Source of the DNA: Saccharomycopsis fibuligera x Saccharomycopsis cf. fibuligera
Taxonomy: Eukaryota; Ascomycota; Saccharomycetes; Ascoideales; Saccharomycopsidaceae
Direction of reading: 5' to 3'
DNA length: 64,000 nucleotides
Assembly (NCBI GenBank): GCA_001936135.1
Contig: CP012817.1
Coordinates: forward strand, 3,658,001-3,722,000
Below, piece after piece: positions 1 through 12,322 of this stretch. The notes under the pieces are model-generated. The model saw only the letters and a program-made list of their open reading frames with translations. It did no database searches and was not told where the DNA came from. Position 1 is the first letter of the stretch. Each line of letters starts with the position of its first letter. The position numbers and the translations under genes are program-made.

Positions 1-797
1 ATATTAATTCGTTCACTAAGTTGGTTCTTTAGCTCAATTACTTTCAATGAAAGATTCGTAAGCACCACTCCGGCATCACTCACATACTGCATAGGAGTGA
101 AGGACGTTACCAATTTGTTGATATCTATTATTGATGTATTTAGCTCGTAGAGTACTTGATGATACTCTAAATCTTTTTTGACCACGGTTTTGGCAATATT
201 GGTATCAAAAGACCGCGTTTTGTCTTCATGTTGCTCATTTTTGCTTTTATAGGATTTTTTAAATCTTTTGTAGTTTTGTTTGATGGTTAATTGAATTGTT
301 TTTTCTAATGCTATGAATTCCCAGCCAGTGGAAATTTTATGTAGCAAATTACTCAACTCAATCAGTACCGTGAAAGCTTTGTTTATGTACTTTATTAAAG
401 GTTTATCGGATAGGGGAAGACTCCGGAGTACCAATTGCAAAGACAGCGCGGTGATATCATTGCTTGCAATTAGGGAAAGAATCGGGTCATTGTATTCGGC
501 ATATTCATCCTCTTGTTCGTTTGTAAACTTGATATTGTCGTCACCGTTCTCAAGATAGTCGTCGTCGCCATAGGTCATCTTAACGGGACTCTCTTGCACA
601 TAATCATCATAATTTGAGTTAGGCAGACTATTGGTATTAGCAATATCTAACTTTGAGTAGCCATGGTTTTTGCTTTGACTGTCGTGGCCAAAAGAAGAAA
701 AACTGCTATTGCGGCTATGCGGATCTGAATTTGGCCTCAAAAGGGTTTCTAAAGATGATGGCCTTAGAGATGTTGAAGTGGAAGACAAGTCTGACAT
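1..797 (-). CDS. Unrecognised protein, N-terminal 265 residues (cut by window edge)
   Basis: An open frame runs leftward from an ATG at 797-795 to the window edge with no stop, so only the N-terminal 265 residues are visible. I do not recognise the family. The first ~95 residues are Ser/Asn/Asp-rich and look disordered. After an acidic stretch the rest is Leu/Ile/Lys-rich with long predicted helices, and ends in a segment like KVIELKNQLSE that could be a coiled coil. No signal peptide or membrane segment is seen. It lies in tandem with MIS1, and its promoter is the 644-base gap that carries a TCACGTGA palindrome. The length of open frame and the switch from low complexity to helical sequence argue that it is real. 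The function is not inferred. Confidence 0.75.
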   Translation of the reverse strand, partial: MSDLSSTSTSLRPSSLETLLRPNSDPHSRNSSFSSFGHDSQSKNHGYSKLDIANTNSLPNSNYDDYVQESPVKMTYGDDDYLENGDDNIKFTNEQEDEYAEYNDPILSLIASNDITALSLQLVLRSLPLSDKPLIKYINKAFTVLIELSNLLHKISTGWEFIALEKTIQLTIKQNYKRFKKSYKSKNEQHEDKTRSFDTNIAKTVVKKDLEYHQVLYELNTSIIDINKLVTSFTPMQYVSDAGVVLTNLSLKVIELKNQLSERIN

Positions 798-1441
798 TTC
801 GGTTTATTTAGTGATACTTTCTTGTTTGGATGCCCTATTAATTTTAAGCTGAATGTTCCTCTATTATATAGATCTAGAAAAAAGTAGAAAGTATTGGAGA
901 GGTGGGGTGGAGAAAAGTGGGTGTATATGAATATCAGTATGCTAATCCCGAGACTTATTGTAGATAATCAGAATCCGTGAAATGTAATGATGTATTCAAG
1001 CAGTGAATATTATTTCACCGGAGTTAAAATGAAAAGAAATAAAGGAAGACCAAGGGATCTGGAAAGGTAGGTGGCTCTGGGCAGCCGTCACTAGCGTGGT
1101 TGGTAGTGGTATTGGAGCAGTAAAATAAACGGTGATTTCGTCTTCGTTGCGTGGGTAAGTCTCTAGGGAAGAAGAAAAGAACAAAGTTAAAAAAATGCAC
1201 TAAGAAAGAAAAGAAAAAACAAACAAAATCGTTCGATCATAAACAGTCACGTGAAAAATTATTAGATGCTTTTTTGAGATAAAAGTTTATTAATTTCCTG
1301 ATTGGGTAAAAAATGCAGATAGATACATATAATTACAGAAACAAGAAGTCAACATGATATCAATTATTAGATGCAAAGTAAAACACAGACGATATATATA
1401 TATATATATATATGTGTGTGTAAAGTAAAACAGTATAAAGC
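798..1441. other. Intergenic: promoter of the left-edge gene and 3' flank of MIS1
   Basis: No gene is seen. It holds a Cbf1-type CACGTG (1248-1253) and an (AT)n run at about 1391-1412 just past the MIS1 stop. A small minus-strand frame at 996-1184 has no homology I recognise. Confidence 0.7.
1247..1254. promoter_or_regulatory. TCACGTGA palindrome (Cbf1/bHLH-type E-box)
   Basis: An exact 8-base palindrome containing CACGTG lies about 450 bases upstream of the left-edge gene. CACGTG is the known core for yeast Cbf1 and related bHLH factors. Occupancy here is an inference from sequence only. Confidence 0.4.
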
Positions 1442-4400
1442 CTAAAATAAACCCTCAATGTCACCAGTCTCCTCGTTCACCTCAACGTTCATAAACCCAG
1501 AGTGTGTAGGTAACCCCGGAATGGTCATAATCTTACCAGCCAAGGCGTATAAATATCCAGCACCACTACTGACCTTAATTTCTCTAATTGGGATCTTGAA
1601 CCCACTTGGTACCCCTTTCAAAGCTGGATCATGAGACAAAGAGTACTGGGTCTTAGCAATGCAGATTGGCAATTCGTTGAGCTTTTCATTTTCAAATCCC
1701 TTGATTTGCTCTTTAGCAAGCTCGGATAATTCAATGCCATCAGCTCCGTACATCTTTTTGGAAATAGCTTCCAATTTCTCAGCAATAGATGGATTTTGTG
1801 CGTCATACAAAAATTTGATTTCTGGTTTTTCAGCATTCTTGTATTTCTTGTCTTCAGATTCCACAATATCCACAATAGACTTAGCTAATTTGATGGCACC
1901 TTTACCACCTTCTTCCCAATGGTTGGACTCAACAGCAGCAGAAGCTCCGGCTTCAATAGCCTTATTCTTAATCAATTCAATTTCAGCAACATCATCAGTG
2001 TTGAATTGGTTGATGGCAACCACCACTGGACTTCCAAAGCTTTTAGCATTTGCAATCTGTTTAGCCAAGTTAGCACAACCAGCTTGCACTAGTTCCAAAT
2101 TCTTGGTTTGGTATTCTAACGGCAACGCTTGACCTGGTTTCACATCTGGGCCACCACCATGCAACTTCAAAGCTCTAGTAGTGGCAACAATGACAACAAC
2201 ATCGGGTCTTAAGCCAGAAGCTCTGCACTTGATGTTAAAAAATCTTTCACCACCCATGGTAAAATCGAATCCTGCTTCAGTAACCACATAACCCTTCTTT
2301 GGAATGTATTTTTCAAACAAAACCTGTTGATCTTGGGCCTCACCTGACAACAAACTCAATTCTTGTTTGACCACATCTAAGTATTTTGGAGTACCCAACA
2401 ACTTCAACGCAATCTTGTCAGCAATGACGGAAGATGCACCAATGGAAATATTAGCAAATGGACCAGCATGAACTAGCACCGGTTGGCCTTCCAAAGTTTG
2501 CATTAATGTTGGCTTAATAGCATCCTTGAGCATTGCAGTGATAGCACCACCACAACCAATATCTTCAACGGTGATTGGTTTGTCATTAGTATCTAATGCG
2601 ACAATAATCTTACCAACTCTTCTTCTCAAATCATTCAAATCAGAGGAAAGAGCAAGGATAGCCATAAGTTCAGAAGCAACAGTAATATCAAATCCGGTTT
2701 TTCTATTGAAGTTTTTTTCCGTTGGCGCTTGACCAACAGTAACTTCTCTTAAAAATCTATCATTTACATCAACAACTCTCTTGATGGAAACTTTCTCAGG
2801 GTTAATGTTCAATCTAGCAAATTTGCTGATTTCTTGATCTGTCAATTCATCAGGGTTGGTCTTGTTGATACCCAAGTTTTGTAATCTTGCCAACATAGAT
2901 TTAGTGAATTGACGTTTCCCTCCTTTAACAGGCACCAATCTGTTGTAAAAAGTCTTATCATTTTTTTGAGTAGTTTCATGAAAAATTCTTGTATCAATGG
3001 CAGCGGCTAACAAATTGTTTGCTGCTCCAATAGCATGAATATCACCAGTTAAATGCATATTGAATTCATCCATCGGAATTACCTGAGAATAACCACCACC
3101 AGCAGCCCCACCCTTCACACCAAAAGTAGGACCCATCGACGGCTGTCTAACATTGGCAATTGTAGGTTTATTCAAATGAGCGCCAAGAGCTTGCACAAGG
3201 CCAATAGTAGTGGTTGATTTACCTTCTCCTAATGGAGTTGGTGTGATACCAGCCACAAGAATATAAGCACCATCATTACGTTCAGATGCAAGTCTCTTGT
3301 ATGCATCAAGAGAAACTTTACCTTTATAATGACCAAACTGTTCAAATTCTGAATTTTTCACTCCTAAGGCTTTGGCAACATCAATGATTGGCCTTGGATG
3401 TTGGCTTCTAGAAATATCAATGTCTGAGGGCACCGGTTTCTGCAAAGTAAGATTCAATTTGTCAATTTTAACAGGGGAGAATTTAGCCATTTCTTGATTC
3501 TTGGCACCTTTTAAAACATTAGAAATCAACATAGCGACAGTCATTGGACCAACACCTCCAGGTACCGGGGTCAACACTTTAGCCACATCTTTAGCAGATT
3601 CAAAATCAACATCTCCGACAAGTTTTTGACCGGACTTCTTGGTGGAATCTGGAATGTAATTTATACCAACATCAATCACTACAGAATCCTTTTTGAGCCA
3701 TTCACCTTTCAAGAAATTGGCTTTACCTAAAGCAGCAATAACAATGTCAGCTTGTTTAATGATACTTGGCAAATCTTTGGTTCTGGAATGACAAACTGTA
3801 ACAGTAGCATTCAATTTTTGTAATAAGGCAGCAACAGGAGTACCAACAATATCAGATCTTCCAACCACTACGGCATTCTTACCAGATATTTCCAAATCAG
3901 TAGCCTTGAGAAGTTCAATAATACCATTGGGAGTGCACGGAATAAAATTTGGTTCACCTCCCTTCTTGGACAATTCACCAACGTTGTGTCTACCAAAACC
4001 ATCAACGTCTTTTTCAGTAATGACGGCATTAGTGACTTTGGTTTCATCAAAATTTTTAGGTAAAGGTAATTGGATCAATATACCATGAACGCTAGCATCA
4101 TTATTCAACTGGTCTATCTTGTATAAGAGCTCAGACTCGGATATGTCAATAGGAAGCTTGATTAAAGAAGAGTTAATTTTCGATTCTTTAGCGGCTTTCA
4201 ATTTCATTCTCACATAAGTTGAAGAATCTGGTCTTTCACCAACTTGAATAATTGCTAAATTTGGCTGGAATTCCGGGTTTATTTGCTGGATCTTTGTAAC
4301 CTCCGCAGCAGCATTAAGCTTGAGTCTCTTGGCGAGATCTTTACCAGAGAGGATTTGTGCTTGCAAAGCAAACGCAGTTGTGGAAAATGGTGAAGAGGAT

Positions 4401-4555
4401 TGAAATAAAGACGAATTAGACAATAAGGATGTTGATGATGATAATGCAAAAGGACTAAAAGTTTTTGAGGAAACGGATATAGTGGAGGCTAACTTAAGCC
4501 TCGTGGCTCTAGCAACCAAAGCTGGTTGTCTTAACTTGGATGACAATCTGAGCAT
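1442..4555 (-). CDS. MIS1: C1-tetrahydrofolate synthase, mitochondrial (trifunctional)
   Basis: Interconverts one-carbon tetrahydrofolates: methylene-THF dehydrogenase, methenyl-THF cyclohydrolase and 10-formyl-THF synthetase in one chain. The start is the ATG at 4555-4553, giving 1037 residues; the frame also opens at a TTG two codons earlier, which was not used. Residues 1-62 are basic and Ser/Leu/Ala-rich without acids, a typical mitochondrial presequence, so this is the Mis1 rather than the cytosolic Ade3 form. The dehydrogenase/cyclohydrolase domain spans about 65-350: YVRMK with the catalytic Lys at 118, DVDGFG near 184, a dinucleotide-binding VVGRSDIVGTP near 230, and PVPGGVGPMT at 330-339. 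The synthetase domain follows from ~370, with the nucleotide-binding GEGKSTTT at 443-450. It is divergent from LYS1. The assignment is secure from motifs and full length. Confidence 0.96.
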   Translation of the reverse strand: MLRLSSKLRQPALVARATRLKLASTISVSSKTFSPFALSSSTSLLSNSSLFQSSSPFSTTAFALQAQILSGKDLAKRLKLNAAAEVTKIQQINPEFQPNLAIIQVGERPDSSTYVRMKLKAAKESKINSSLIKLPIDISESELLYKIDQLNNDASVHGILIQLPLPKNFDETKVTNAVITEKDVDGFGRHNVGELSKKGGEPNFIPCTPNGIIELLKATDLEISGKNAVVVGRSDIVGTPVAALLQKLNATVTVCHSRTKDLPSIIKQADIVIAALGKANFLKGEWLKKDSVVIDVGINYIPDSTKKSGQKLVGDVDFESAKDVAKVLTPVPGGVGPMTVAMLISNVLKGAKNQEMAKFSPVKIDKLNLTLQKPVPSDIDISRSQHPRPIIDVAKALGVKNSEFEQFGHYKGKVSLDAYKRLASERNDGAYILVAGITPTPLGEGKSTTTIGLVQALGAHLNKPTIANVRQPSMGPTFGVKGGAAGGGYSQVIPMDEFNMHLTGDIHAIGAANNLLAAAIDTRIFHETTQKNDKTFYNRLVPVKGGKRQFTKSMLARLQNLGINKTNPDELTDQEISKFARLNINPEKVSIKRVVDVNDRFLREVTVGQAPTEKNFNRKTGFDITVASELMAILALSSDLNDLRRRVGKIIVALDTNDKPITVEDIGCGGAITAMLKDAIKPTLMQTLEGQPVLVHAGPFANISIGASSVIADKIALKLLGTPKYLDVVKQELSLLSGEAQDQQVLFEKYIPKKGYVVTEAGFDFTMGGERFFNIKCRASGLRPDVVVIVATTRALKLHGGGPDVKPGQALPLEYQTKNLELVQAGCANLAKQIANAKSFGSPVVVAINQFNTDDVAEIELIKNKAIEAGASAAVESNHWEEGGKGAIKLAKSIVDIVESEDKKYKNAEKPEIKFLYDAQNPSIAEKLEAISKKMYGADGIELSELAKEQIKGFENEKLNELPICIAKTQYSLSHDPALKGVPSGFKIPIREIKVSSGAGYLYALAGKIMTIPGLPTHSGFMNVEVNEETGDIEGLF

Positions 4556-4775
4556 CTTCAAGATATGGTACAGGCAAGTGCTTCGGGGGTAATAATGTGA
4601 CTGTCAAGGAATGGAAGTTAGGATGGTGTACTGTTCAGCGGGACTGTATCTTGAAAAGGAAACGAATGCTGCAAAATGAATTTTCAAAAAAAAAAAGTAG
4701 TATATTAGGACAAATAAAAAATAAAGCAGCACTAAAGAGCTGTGCTTTTGAGTAATCCTTATGTAGGTGGGTGCG

Positions 4776-4789
4776 ACTCATCGATGAGT
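4776..4789. promoter_or_regulatory. 14-base perfect palindrome ACTCATCGATGAGT
   Basis: ACTCATC is followed directly by its reverse complement. Each arm resembles a Gcn4 half site (ACTCA). It lies 221 bases upstream of the MIS1 ATG. A role in control of MIS1 is an inference. Confidence 0.35.
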
Positions 4790-4962
4790 TAAATAAGGAA
4801 AATTTTTATGAAATTCTCAGTGACAAGTGCATCGGGATGCTTAGCTTAGCAACATTTTGCGTATTACTACTTTATGGCGCAGTTTTTACCCTGCCTTATA
4901 AACCACTTTACCAGCCACGCGATTTATAATATTGCGCCACAGAATTGGCTATTACAGTCAAA

Positions 4963-4969
4963 TGACTCA
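4963..4969 (+). promoter_or_regulatory. Gcn4-type site TGACTCA
   Basis: An exact TGACTCA, about 410-425 bases from both the MIS1 and LYS1 start codons. In yeasts, Gcn4 drives amino-acid biosynthetic genes through this core during starvation, and both flanking genes are plausible targets. Confidence 0.6.
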
Positions 4970-5237
4970 CCTATAAGTACAGGAAAGTGACAAATTAAGA
5001 CAGCAAAAACAGATAGTGAGAACTGGCTCATCGGGGGTTACGGCACCCTCAATATGCTGCCTATCGGATAATATTAGTCATTTTATCGCGTTAGCTATCA
5101 GTAGGGAAATTTTCACCAAGTATAAAAGAAGTGTGTCTGCAACCCAAAGGTTTTCTCTTTCTATTTACTCTTCTTTTTACTTTTGCATGTGTTCTATATA
5201 TATATATCTATTTCATAAACTGCATTTCTGAATTTAG

Positions 5238-6518
<1,281 letters not shown>

Positions 6519-7608
6519 GTTTTTTGCGCCTATTGGTTTTTGGATTGGCTAATTGATTTAGTAATCATTTGTTTTGTTTCCTATCCATTTTGATTTTTGA
6601 TTTTTGATTTCTTTGTTTTCCTGTTTTATTATTCGCTATAATATATTTTTCAATTTGATTCTAGTGCTAATATTGACGTAAAATGTATTTTTTTCATGAA
6701 ACCACTATGTTGTGCGAGTATTTTCAATCTTCAACTATATGCAAACTGTAGGAGATATTAACCATCATCAGTGGTACATTTATCCAAAAGTGCCAATGGA
6801 AGATTGAAAGATAAATTAATTATCGAGGGGGAGATCTAGTTATATAAATAGTTAACTAGTTCAGATGCGGCTATTTGATTCAAAGTAGGAGTCAATTACT
6901 GCAGTATACTTAAATGGGGGTGACGAAAAGTTCAAGACATGTCATCATACAGCATACCACCAGCACGAGTCAAATCTTTTTACATGCGGTGAACTCACAC
7001 AAAACATATAAAAGTGCAGTAGTATCCTATTAATATACTATGTTCTGTCGATCTACATGAAAGTTATTTAGTTTCATAGTATAGAAAGAGAAAGTGTACA
7101 AAATTTGAACAACCTTCAAACCACAACCAACCAGTTGTAAAATACAAGAGCTCCGATGCTTTTAATCTTTGTAGACAATGATTGCGTGAAAATAAACACC
7201 AAAATACAATTAAAAAAAGTCACCGTTTATAAAAAAAAAATGTTAGTAAGCAAAATGGGAAATAAAGTAAAAAAGCAGCCATACATGGTAAACATTATTG
7301 AATTTTTTTAATAGTTCAAAGCTAAATTTGTAAATAAGAAAAGAAGTCAACAAAACTCACTAAAAGAAAATGAAAAATTCATAAACAGGCGTTACACGTA
7401 ATCTAGAAAAAAATATATATAAATAACAAAGATGTTGCCTATGCAATTGCATTGGCATTAAAGAAGTGGAGAACATGATTGATAAAAATTCGAACCCATC
7501 TAAAAGGAAAACATAAAATCGAAAAATAGAATAAATAAACAAAACCTTAAAGCGTAAAGAATAAAATTATAAGACATAATAACCATGACTGAATAACAAA
7601 ATAAAACC
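6519..7608. other. Intergenic, 3' flanks of convergent LYS1 and PTC4-type gene
   Basis: About 1.1 kb of AT-rich sequence with short A and T runs. No conserved frame, tRNA-like or snoRNA-like signature was recognised. Confidence 0.6.
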
Positions 7609-8832
7609 CTAGATTAATCCTTTTTCCACTTCAACTTTTCTTTTTATTGCTTCGTACCATTGGTCAAGACTATTACCAGTTTTTTCATTATGCACCGCCA
7701 CAATAAGTATAGTCATGTTGTCAAAACCAATTCCAGTATTTGAATCAGTACTTTTTAACACTTTATCTATAATATTTTCGCAAATCTTATCTAATTTAAA
7801 ACCAAGACTAAGTTCGTGTCTTATTAATTCCACCAATGACACGTTTTTAAACGTATCCCAAATACCGTCACATGCAAGTACTAAAAATTCATCATTTACA
7901 TAGTCAACTTTTAACTGAATAACTTCCGGTTCTACTGTCACTTGTGTTTCCTCACTTGGCAAAAGCATCTCAGTGTACAAATTATTGTTTTTGTTGCCGG
8001 TACTGTCACTGTTATTGTTATTGTTATTGTTATAATCATGTCTTTTATTTTTATTGAATAACGAATTATTGAGTAATTTGCGGCCATTATTAACATGATG
8101 ATATATTGGGTTTTGATATATTTCATTGTTGCTTGTTATGTATATAGTTTTTTTTTTAAAATTGAAATCCCCAAAAGCTCGCGATAAGGCTAATGAGCCA
8201 TTAACCCGATTCATGTTTACTGAACCGCCGGCATCTTGAATTCTAATTAGCTCACCAATGTTGTTTGGTTTATGATCAAATGATAGATTTTTCACTGCGC
8301 CGTGCTTTGTACTCAATATACATCTAGAATCACCTGTATTACAAACAAACATTTCCTTATCATTTAATATAAGCAAGATGATGGCAGTCGAGCCGCTTTG
8401 AAAACTTTTATGGAACAATTCGTAATCGCATTTCATGAATGCGTTTTTGACGAGTTTGATAATGTCATTTTTATGCGGCTTATCGTTAGGTAAATAATTT
8501 GTCTTGAATTCTTCGATCAAGCATCGAGGAAGCGCCAGAGCAATATATTTAGCCGACTGAGCACCTCCATGACCATCAAATACTCCAAAAATCTTCAAAT
8601 TAACAACTTCATCATTTTCCTCAAGTCTCAAGTTCGGTTCCCTGCCAAAATTTAAATTATTAGTGATTATGGGGATGTTTTTTCTGACTCTAAAAGTTTC
8701 CTCAACTGCACAATGAGCATCTTCCATTGATAACCGCCACCCCTGACAGCTACCAATGACATAGGAAAGTACTTCTGATTCGCAAAGGGTGGTAGTCTTA
8801 TCAGTGACCGGTTGCGAAAGTAATTGGCCCAT
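7609..8832 (-). CDS. PTC4: Protein phosphatase 2C, Ptc4-type
   Basis: Mg2+/Mn2+-dependent Ser/Thr phosphatase of 407 residues. The start MGQLLSQP has Gly2, an N-myristoylation signal shared with Ptc2/3/4, so membrane attachment is likely. PP2C motifs appear in order: GWRLSMEDAH near 31, VFDGHGG near 85, CNTGDSRCILS with SFDHKP, GGSVNMNRVNGSLALSRAFGDF, ACDGIWD near 320 and GFDNMT near 375. These Asp/Gly motifs bind the metals. The C-terminal half resembles Ptc4 more than Ptc2/3, for instance GELIRI after DHKP, TQVTVEPEV, and an ending of the form VEKGLI. An Asn run (residues ~265-275) sits in a poorly conserved insertion before the last third. The assignment to PP2C is certain; Ptc4 orthology is likely but made by eye. 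Confidence 0.9.
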   Translation of the reverse strand: MGQLLSQPVTDKTTTLCESEVLSYVIGSCQGWRLSMEDAHCAVEETFRVRKNIPIITNNLNFGREPNLRLEENDEVVNLKIFGVFDGHGGAQSAKYIALALPRCLIEEFKTNYLPNDKPHKNDIIKLVKNAFMKCDYELFHKSFQSGSTAIILLILNDKEMFVCNTGDSRCILSTKHGAVKNLSFDHKPNNIGELIRIQDAGGSVNMNRVNGSLALSRAFGDFNFKKKTIYITSNNEIYQNPIYHHVNNGRKLLNNSLFNKNKRHDYNNNNNNNSDSTGNKNNNLYTEMLLPSEETQVTVEPEVIQLKVDYVNDEFLVLACDGIWDTFKNVSLVELIRHELSLGFKLDKICENIIDKVLKSTDSNTGIGFDNMTILIVAVHNEKTGNSLDQWYEAIKRKVEVEKGLI

Positions 8833-10033
8833 GATGTGTAATAAGGTTATACAATATTATATTATATTGTATGATCGATGAGTTACTTATGAGGGCGCGT
8901 GGTGTTGCGGATATGTGACAAATTTAGATGGTCTTTCCGAAGGAAAGGTACAATAGTAATGTCACTCTATCCAATTGAAAGTGGAACTTGAAATTTTCAA
9001 CTTGATAAATCTAAGCTTTGAATTTACTTAAACCTATAGTATGGGGAAGCGCCACACTCGGATAGACGAGTAATGGAGTGTTCTTTCTATAAATAAAAAC
9101 CCACTTTAACAAAACTAAAACAGAAGTTAAGAAAAATAAAAAAAAAAAAATAAAAAACAAAGCAGAGCGGACTCCAGTACAACCGAGACAGACAGACAAG
9201 CCAGTTGATAAGCGCTGGAGAACAACAATAACGACAGAACCCCAAATAAGTGCAACCGTAATAATATTCTTGACAGAAAAACTAAAATGTGCTAGTAAAT
9301 AGGAAACAAGCAATTGTAACTTAGTAAGTGGGAATGCTTAGTGAAATACAATTAGTTTAGAAGAGAAGAAAATGGCGAAGCTACGGTCAATCACGATCGA
9401 ACTTGTCGTCGGGCAGTCAATTTGTTGCTGTGCTGTATTGTGCCGTACTGTGCTGGGAAAAAGGAAAAAGGCAAAAAAAAAATGTTGGGGTTATAAAATG
9501 CGTCTTTACTTTTAGGCAACTTTCGCTTGTTCTGTACAATATGGACAACAAGAATGGTATTTTTGGGTGTTACTAAAGCGACAAAAAGTATCTTTTGCTG
9601 ATTCATGGTTCATGCTTGTTTTTATTTGTATCTTTGTTCACATTGTAAGCCTTACAGAGTGCCTATTTTGAAATAGTCATATTGAAGTATCTTAATGAAC
9701 ATGTAAAATTAGTTCTCTAAGCTGTAACTTGCCTTGCGGTTCACTTAGATCTTTCAAGTATAATGACAATTTTCCAGTAATAGCCTTTATTATAATATAG
9801 CCTGACGTGCAACTCTACAAAATGAGATTTAAGAGATACGAAATTTTTTATTGACATTTTTATTTTTTATGTATATGCTTTAAACAATGAAGAAGAAATT
9901 ATTGAAACTGGTGGAAGATTATATAAGAAAAAAAAAAAAAAAAAGGCCAAAAAAAAAGTAAAAGAAAAAGTATCAAATGTATAAAAGACAAAAAAAATTA
10001 ATTTTCAAAACAATTCATAAAAAAACAGAAACC
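8833..10033. other. Intergenic: PTC4 promoter and VMA2 3' flank
   Basis: 1.2 kb. An inverted repeat (8849-8872) sits 17 bases from the PTC4 ATG. A and T runs occur, for example near 9930. The small frames at 9011-9313 and 9391-9606 show no recognisable homology. Confidence 0.6.
8849..8872. repeat. Inverted repeat in the PTC4 leader
   Basis: Two perfect 9-base arms (ATACAATAT / ATATTGTAT) are separated by 6 bases, ending 17 bases upstream of the PTC4 ATG. It could form a weak AT hairpin in the mRNA leader, or may be chance in AT-rich DNA. Confidence 0.35.
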
Positions 10034-11719
10034 TCAAGCATCAATCAAGTTTTCGTCCACCTTGTCCTCCTCTTGTTCTTCAGAACCAGCATTTCTGTCT
10101 CTGTCGTAGAACTCGTCCAAAATCTTTGGTGAAATTCTGTTCAATAATTCTTTTGGATAAATTCTCAACAATGACCATGCTTGATCCAAGGATTCAAAAA
10201 TACTTCTGTTTTCATAAGCACCTTGAGAAATGAAAGTCTTTTCAAACTTTTCCAAGAATTCCAAAGATAATTTATCTTCAGTAGACAAAGCTTCTTCACC
10301 AACCACTGCTTTCATGGCAGCAGCATCTCTACCAATAGCATATTTAGCATATAATTGGTTAGAAACATCACCATGATCTTTACGAGTCATACCTTCGCCA
10401 ATGGCACTCTTCATCAATCTGGACAATGATGGCAACACGTTAATTGGTGGATAAACACCCTTATTGTGCAATTGTCTGTCAATAGAAATTTGACCTTCAG
10501 TAATATAACCAGTCAAATCTGGAATTGGATGAGTAATATCATCATTAGGCATAGTCAAGATTGGAACTTGAGTAATAGAACCGTTTCTACCTTCAACTCT
10601 ACCAGCTCTTTCGTAAATGGTGGACAAATCGGTATACATATAACCTGGATAACCTCTTCTACCTGGCACTTCTTCTCTAGCAGCAGAAACCTCTCTCAAG
10701 GCATCAGCATATGAAGACATATCAGTCAAAATAGTCAAAACGTGACGTTCAGTTTGGTAAGCCAAGTATTCAGCTGTAGTCAAAGCCAAACGAGGAGTAA
10801 TAATTCTTTCAATGGTTGGATCATTAGCCAAATTCAAAAACAAGGCAGTTCTTTCCAAAGAACCATTTTCTTCAAAATCTTGCTTGAAAAATCTAGAAGT
10901 TTCCAAGTTAACACCCATAGCGGCAAACACAATAGAGAAATTTTCTTCATGCCCATCATGCACATCTTTGGTAGGACGAACCAAACCGGCTTGTCTACAA
11001 ATTTGGGCAGCGATTTCATTATGTGGCAAACCAGATGCAGAAAAAATTGGAATCTTTTGACCTCTAGCAATGGAGTTCATTGTGTCAATTGCAGAAATAC
11101 CAGTAGAAATCATTTCTTCGGGGTAAATTCTGGCATATGGATTGATTGGAGAACCATTGATATCCAAATAATCTTCAGCAAAAACTTTTGGACCGTTATC
11201 AATTGGTCTACCAGAACCATCAAAGATTCTCCCCAACATATCCTCAGAAACTGGCAACTTAAAGTTTTGGCCAGTGAACTCCACTGTAGTTTTCTTGACA
11301 TCAATACCGGAAGTACCTTCGAAGACTTGGACAATAGCTTTGTTGCCTCTAACTTCTAAAACTTGACCTGCTCTGTTAGTGCCATCTGGCAAAGTCAACT
11401 TCACGATTTCATTATAACGTGGAAATTTAACATTTTCCAAAATGACTAATGGACCATTAACTCCACCAACAGTATTATAATTAATACGTGGTTTTATCTT
11501 GAAACTGTCAACAAGAGCTTTCTTGTTCAAGTCATCTGTTTATTGTTAGTATGTTTCTTTGTCTGTCTGAATCTTTATTACTCTTGCATTGCAATTGAAT
11601 GCCTCCTCAATTCGATTTTTTTCTTTGTTTGTTTGCTGATTTATTTTTGCTTTGAGCCCCACTTTTAATAGCTGTCAATACTTACAAAGTTCTTTGGCTG
11701 ATAACGTGGCGGCAGACAT
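10034..11719 (-). CDS. VMA2: V-type H+-ATPase subunit B (two exons)
   Basis: Non-catalytic nucleotide-binding B subunit of the V1 sector, which acidifies the vacuole. Two exons are rebuilt: exon 1 complement(11686..11719), 34 bases encoding [11 protein letters not shown] plus one base; exon 2 complement(10034..11535). The 150-base intron has GTAAGT, a TACTAAC branch site and an AACAG acceptor. Total is 1536 bases, or 511 residues. Without the intron the long frame has no ATG near its start. From residue ~15 the protein is nearly identical to fungal Vma2, with [31 protein letters not shown] and [19 protein letters not shown]. As expected for B subunits there is no GxxxxGKT P-loop. The acidic tail is divergent. 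The identity is certain; the splice sites are strong inferences. Confidence 0.96.
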
Positions 11720-12283
11720 TTTTGAAATCTATACTGCGTGTATCTTTGATGAAAGGGAGGTTAAAACCAATTATATGAATTGCAAGTAACCGGATAAGTA
11801 AGACTTAACAGTTGAAGAGAAGAAAATAGAAGAATAAAGCGGTAAGTAACTAACAACAAGTACCAGCCAAGCAGTAGTCGTAGCAGAGACGAATGCAACA
11901 AGACAGCGCGCAGTTAATTATAACGTCTGCGAGATTATCTCAATTCAATTTCAGCTTCTTTTTGGCTTTGCTAAAAAAGAACTGTAACGGCCGGGTAAAT
12001 TTTAGGGAAATGGCATTTGTTCAGCCACTCCACTCCAACCAGTCCGCCGTCATTGGTATTTATGGTGTATGGTAAAACATGGTAAAGCGGTTATTAGAAA
12101 AGAATAGCTACTGATAGAAGTATTATCATTTACTAATGTAAAGATTAGTGACTTTCAATGTAGCTTACAAATGCAACTTCGGGATAATAACTTTCAATAA
12201 TGAAAAAAAAAAAAAACTAATATGCACATATGTTATACACTCGAGCTTTATCCAAATCAACTTCCAATTGATAATCCTTCCGT

Positions 12284-12315
<32 letters not shown>

Positions 12316-12322
12316 CGCAAAC
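11720..12322. other. Intergenic: VMA2 promoter and MUD1 3' flank
   Basis: 603 bases containing a T run of about 32 at 12284-12315, next to the MUD1 stop. No gene was recognised; the 60-codon frame at 11893-12075 looks accidental. Confidence 0.6.

Noticed and set aside
9011-9606. Two small minus-strand frames upstream of PTC4
   Set aside because: Low-complexity hydrophobic and Lys-rich products, no motif. More likely leader or promoter sequence.
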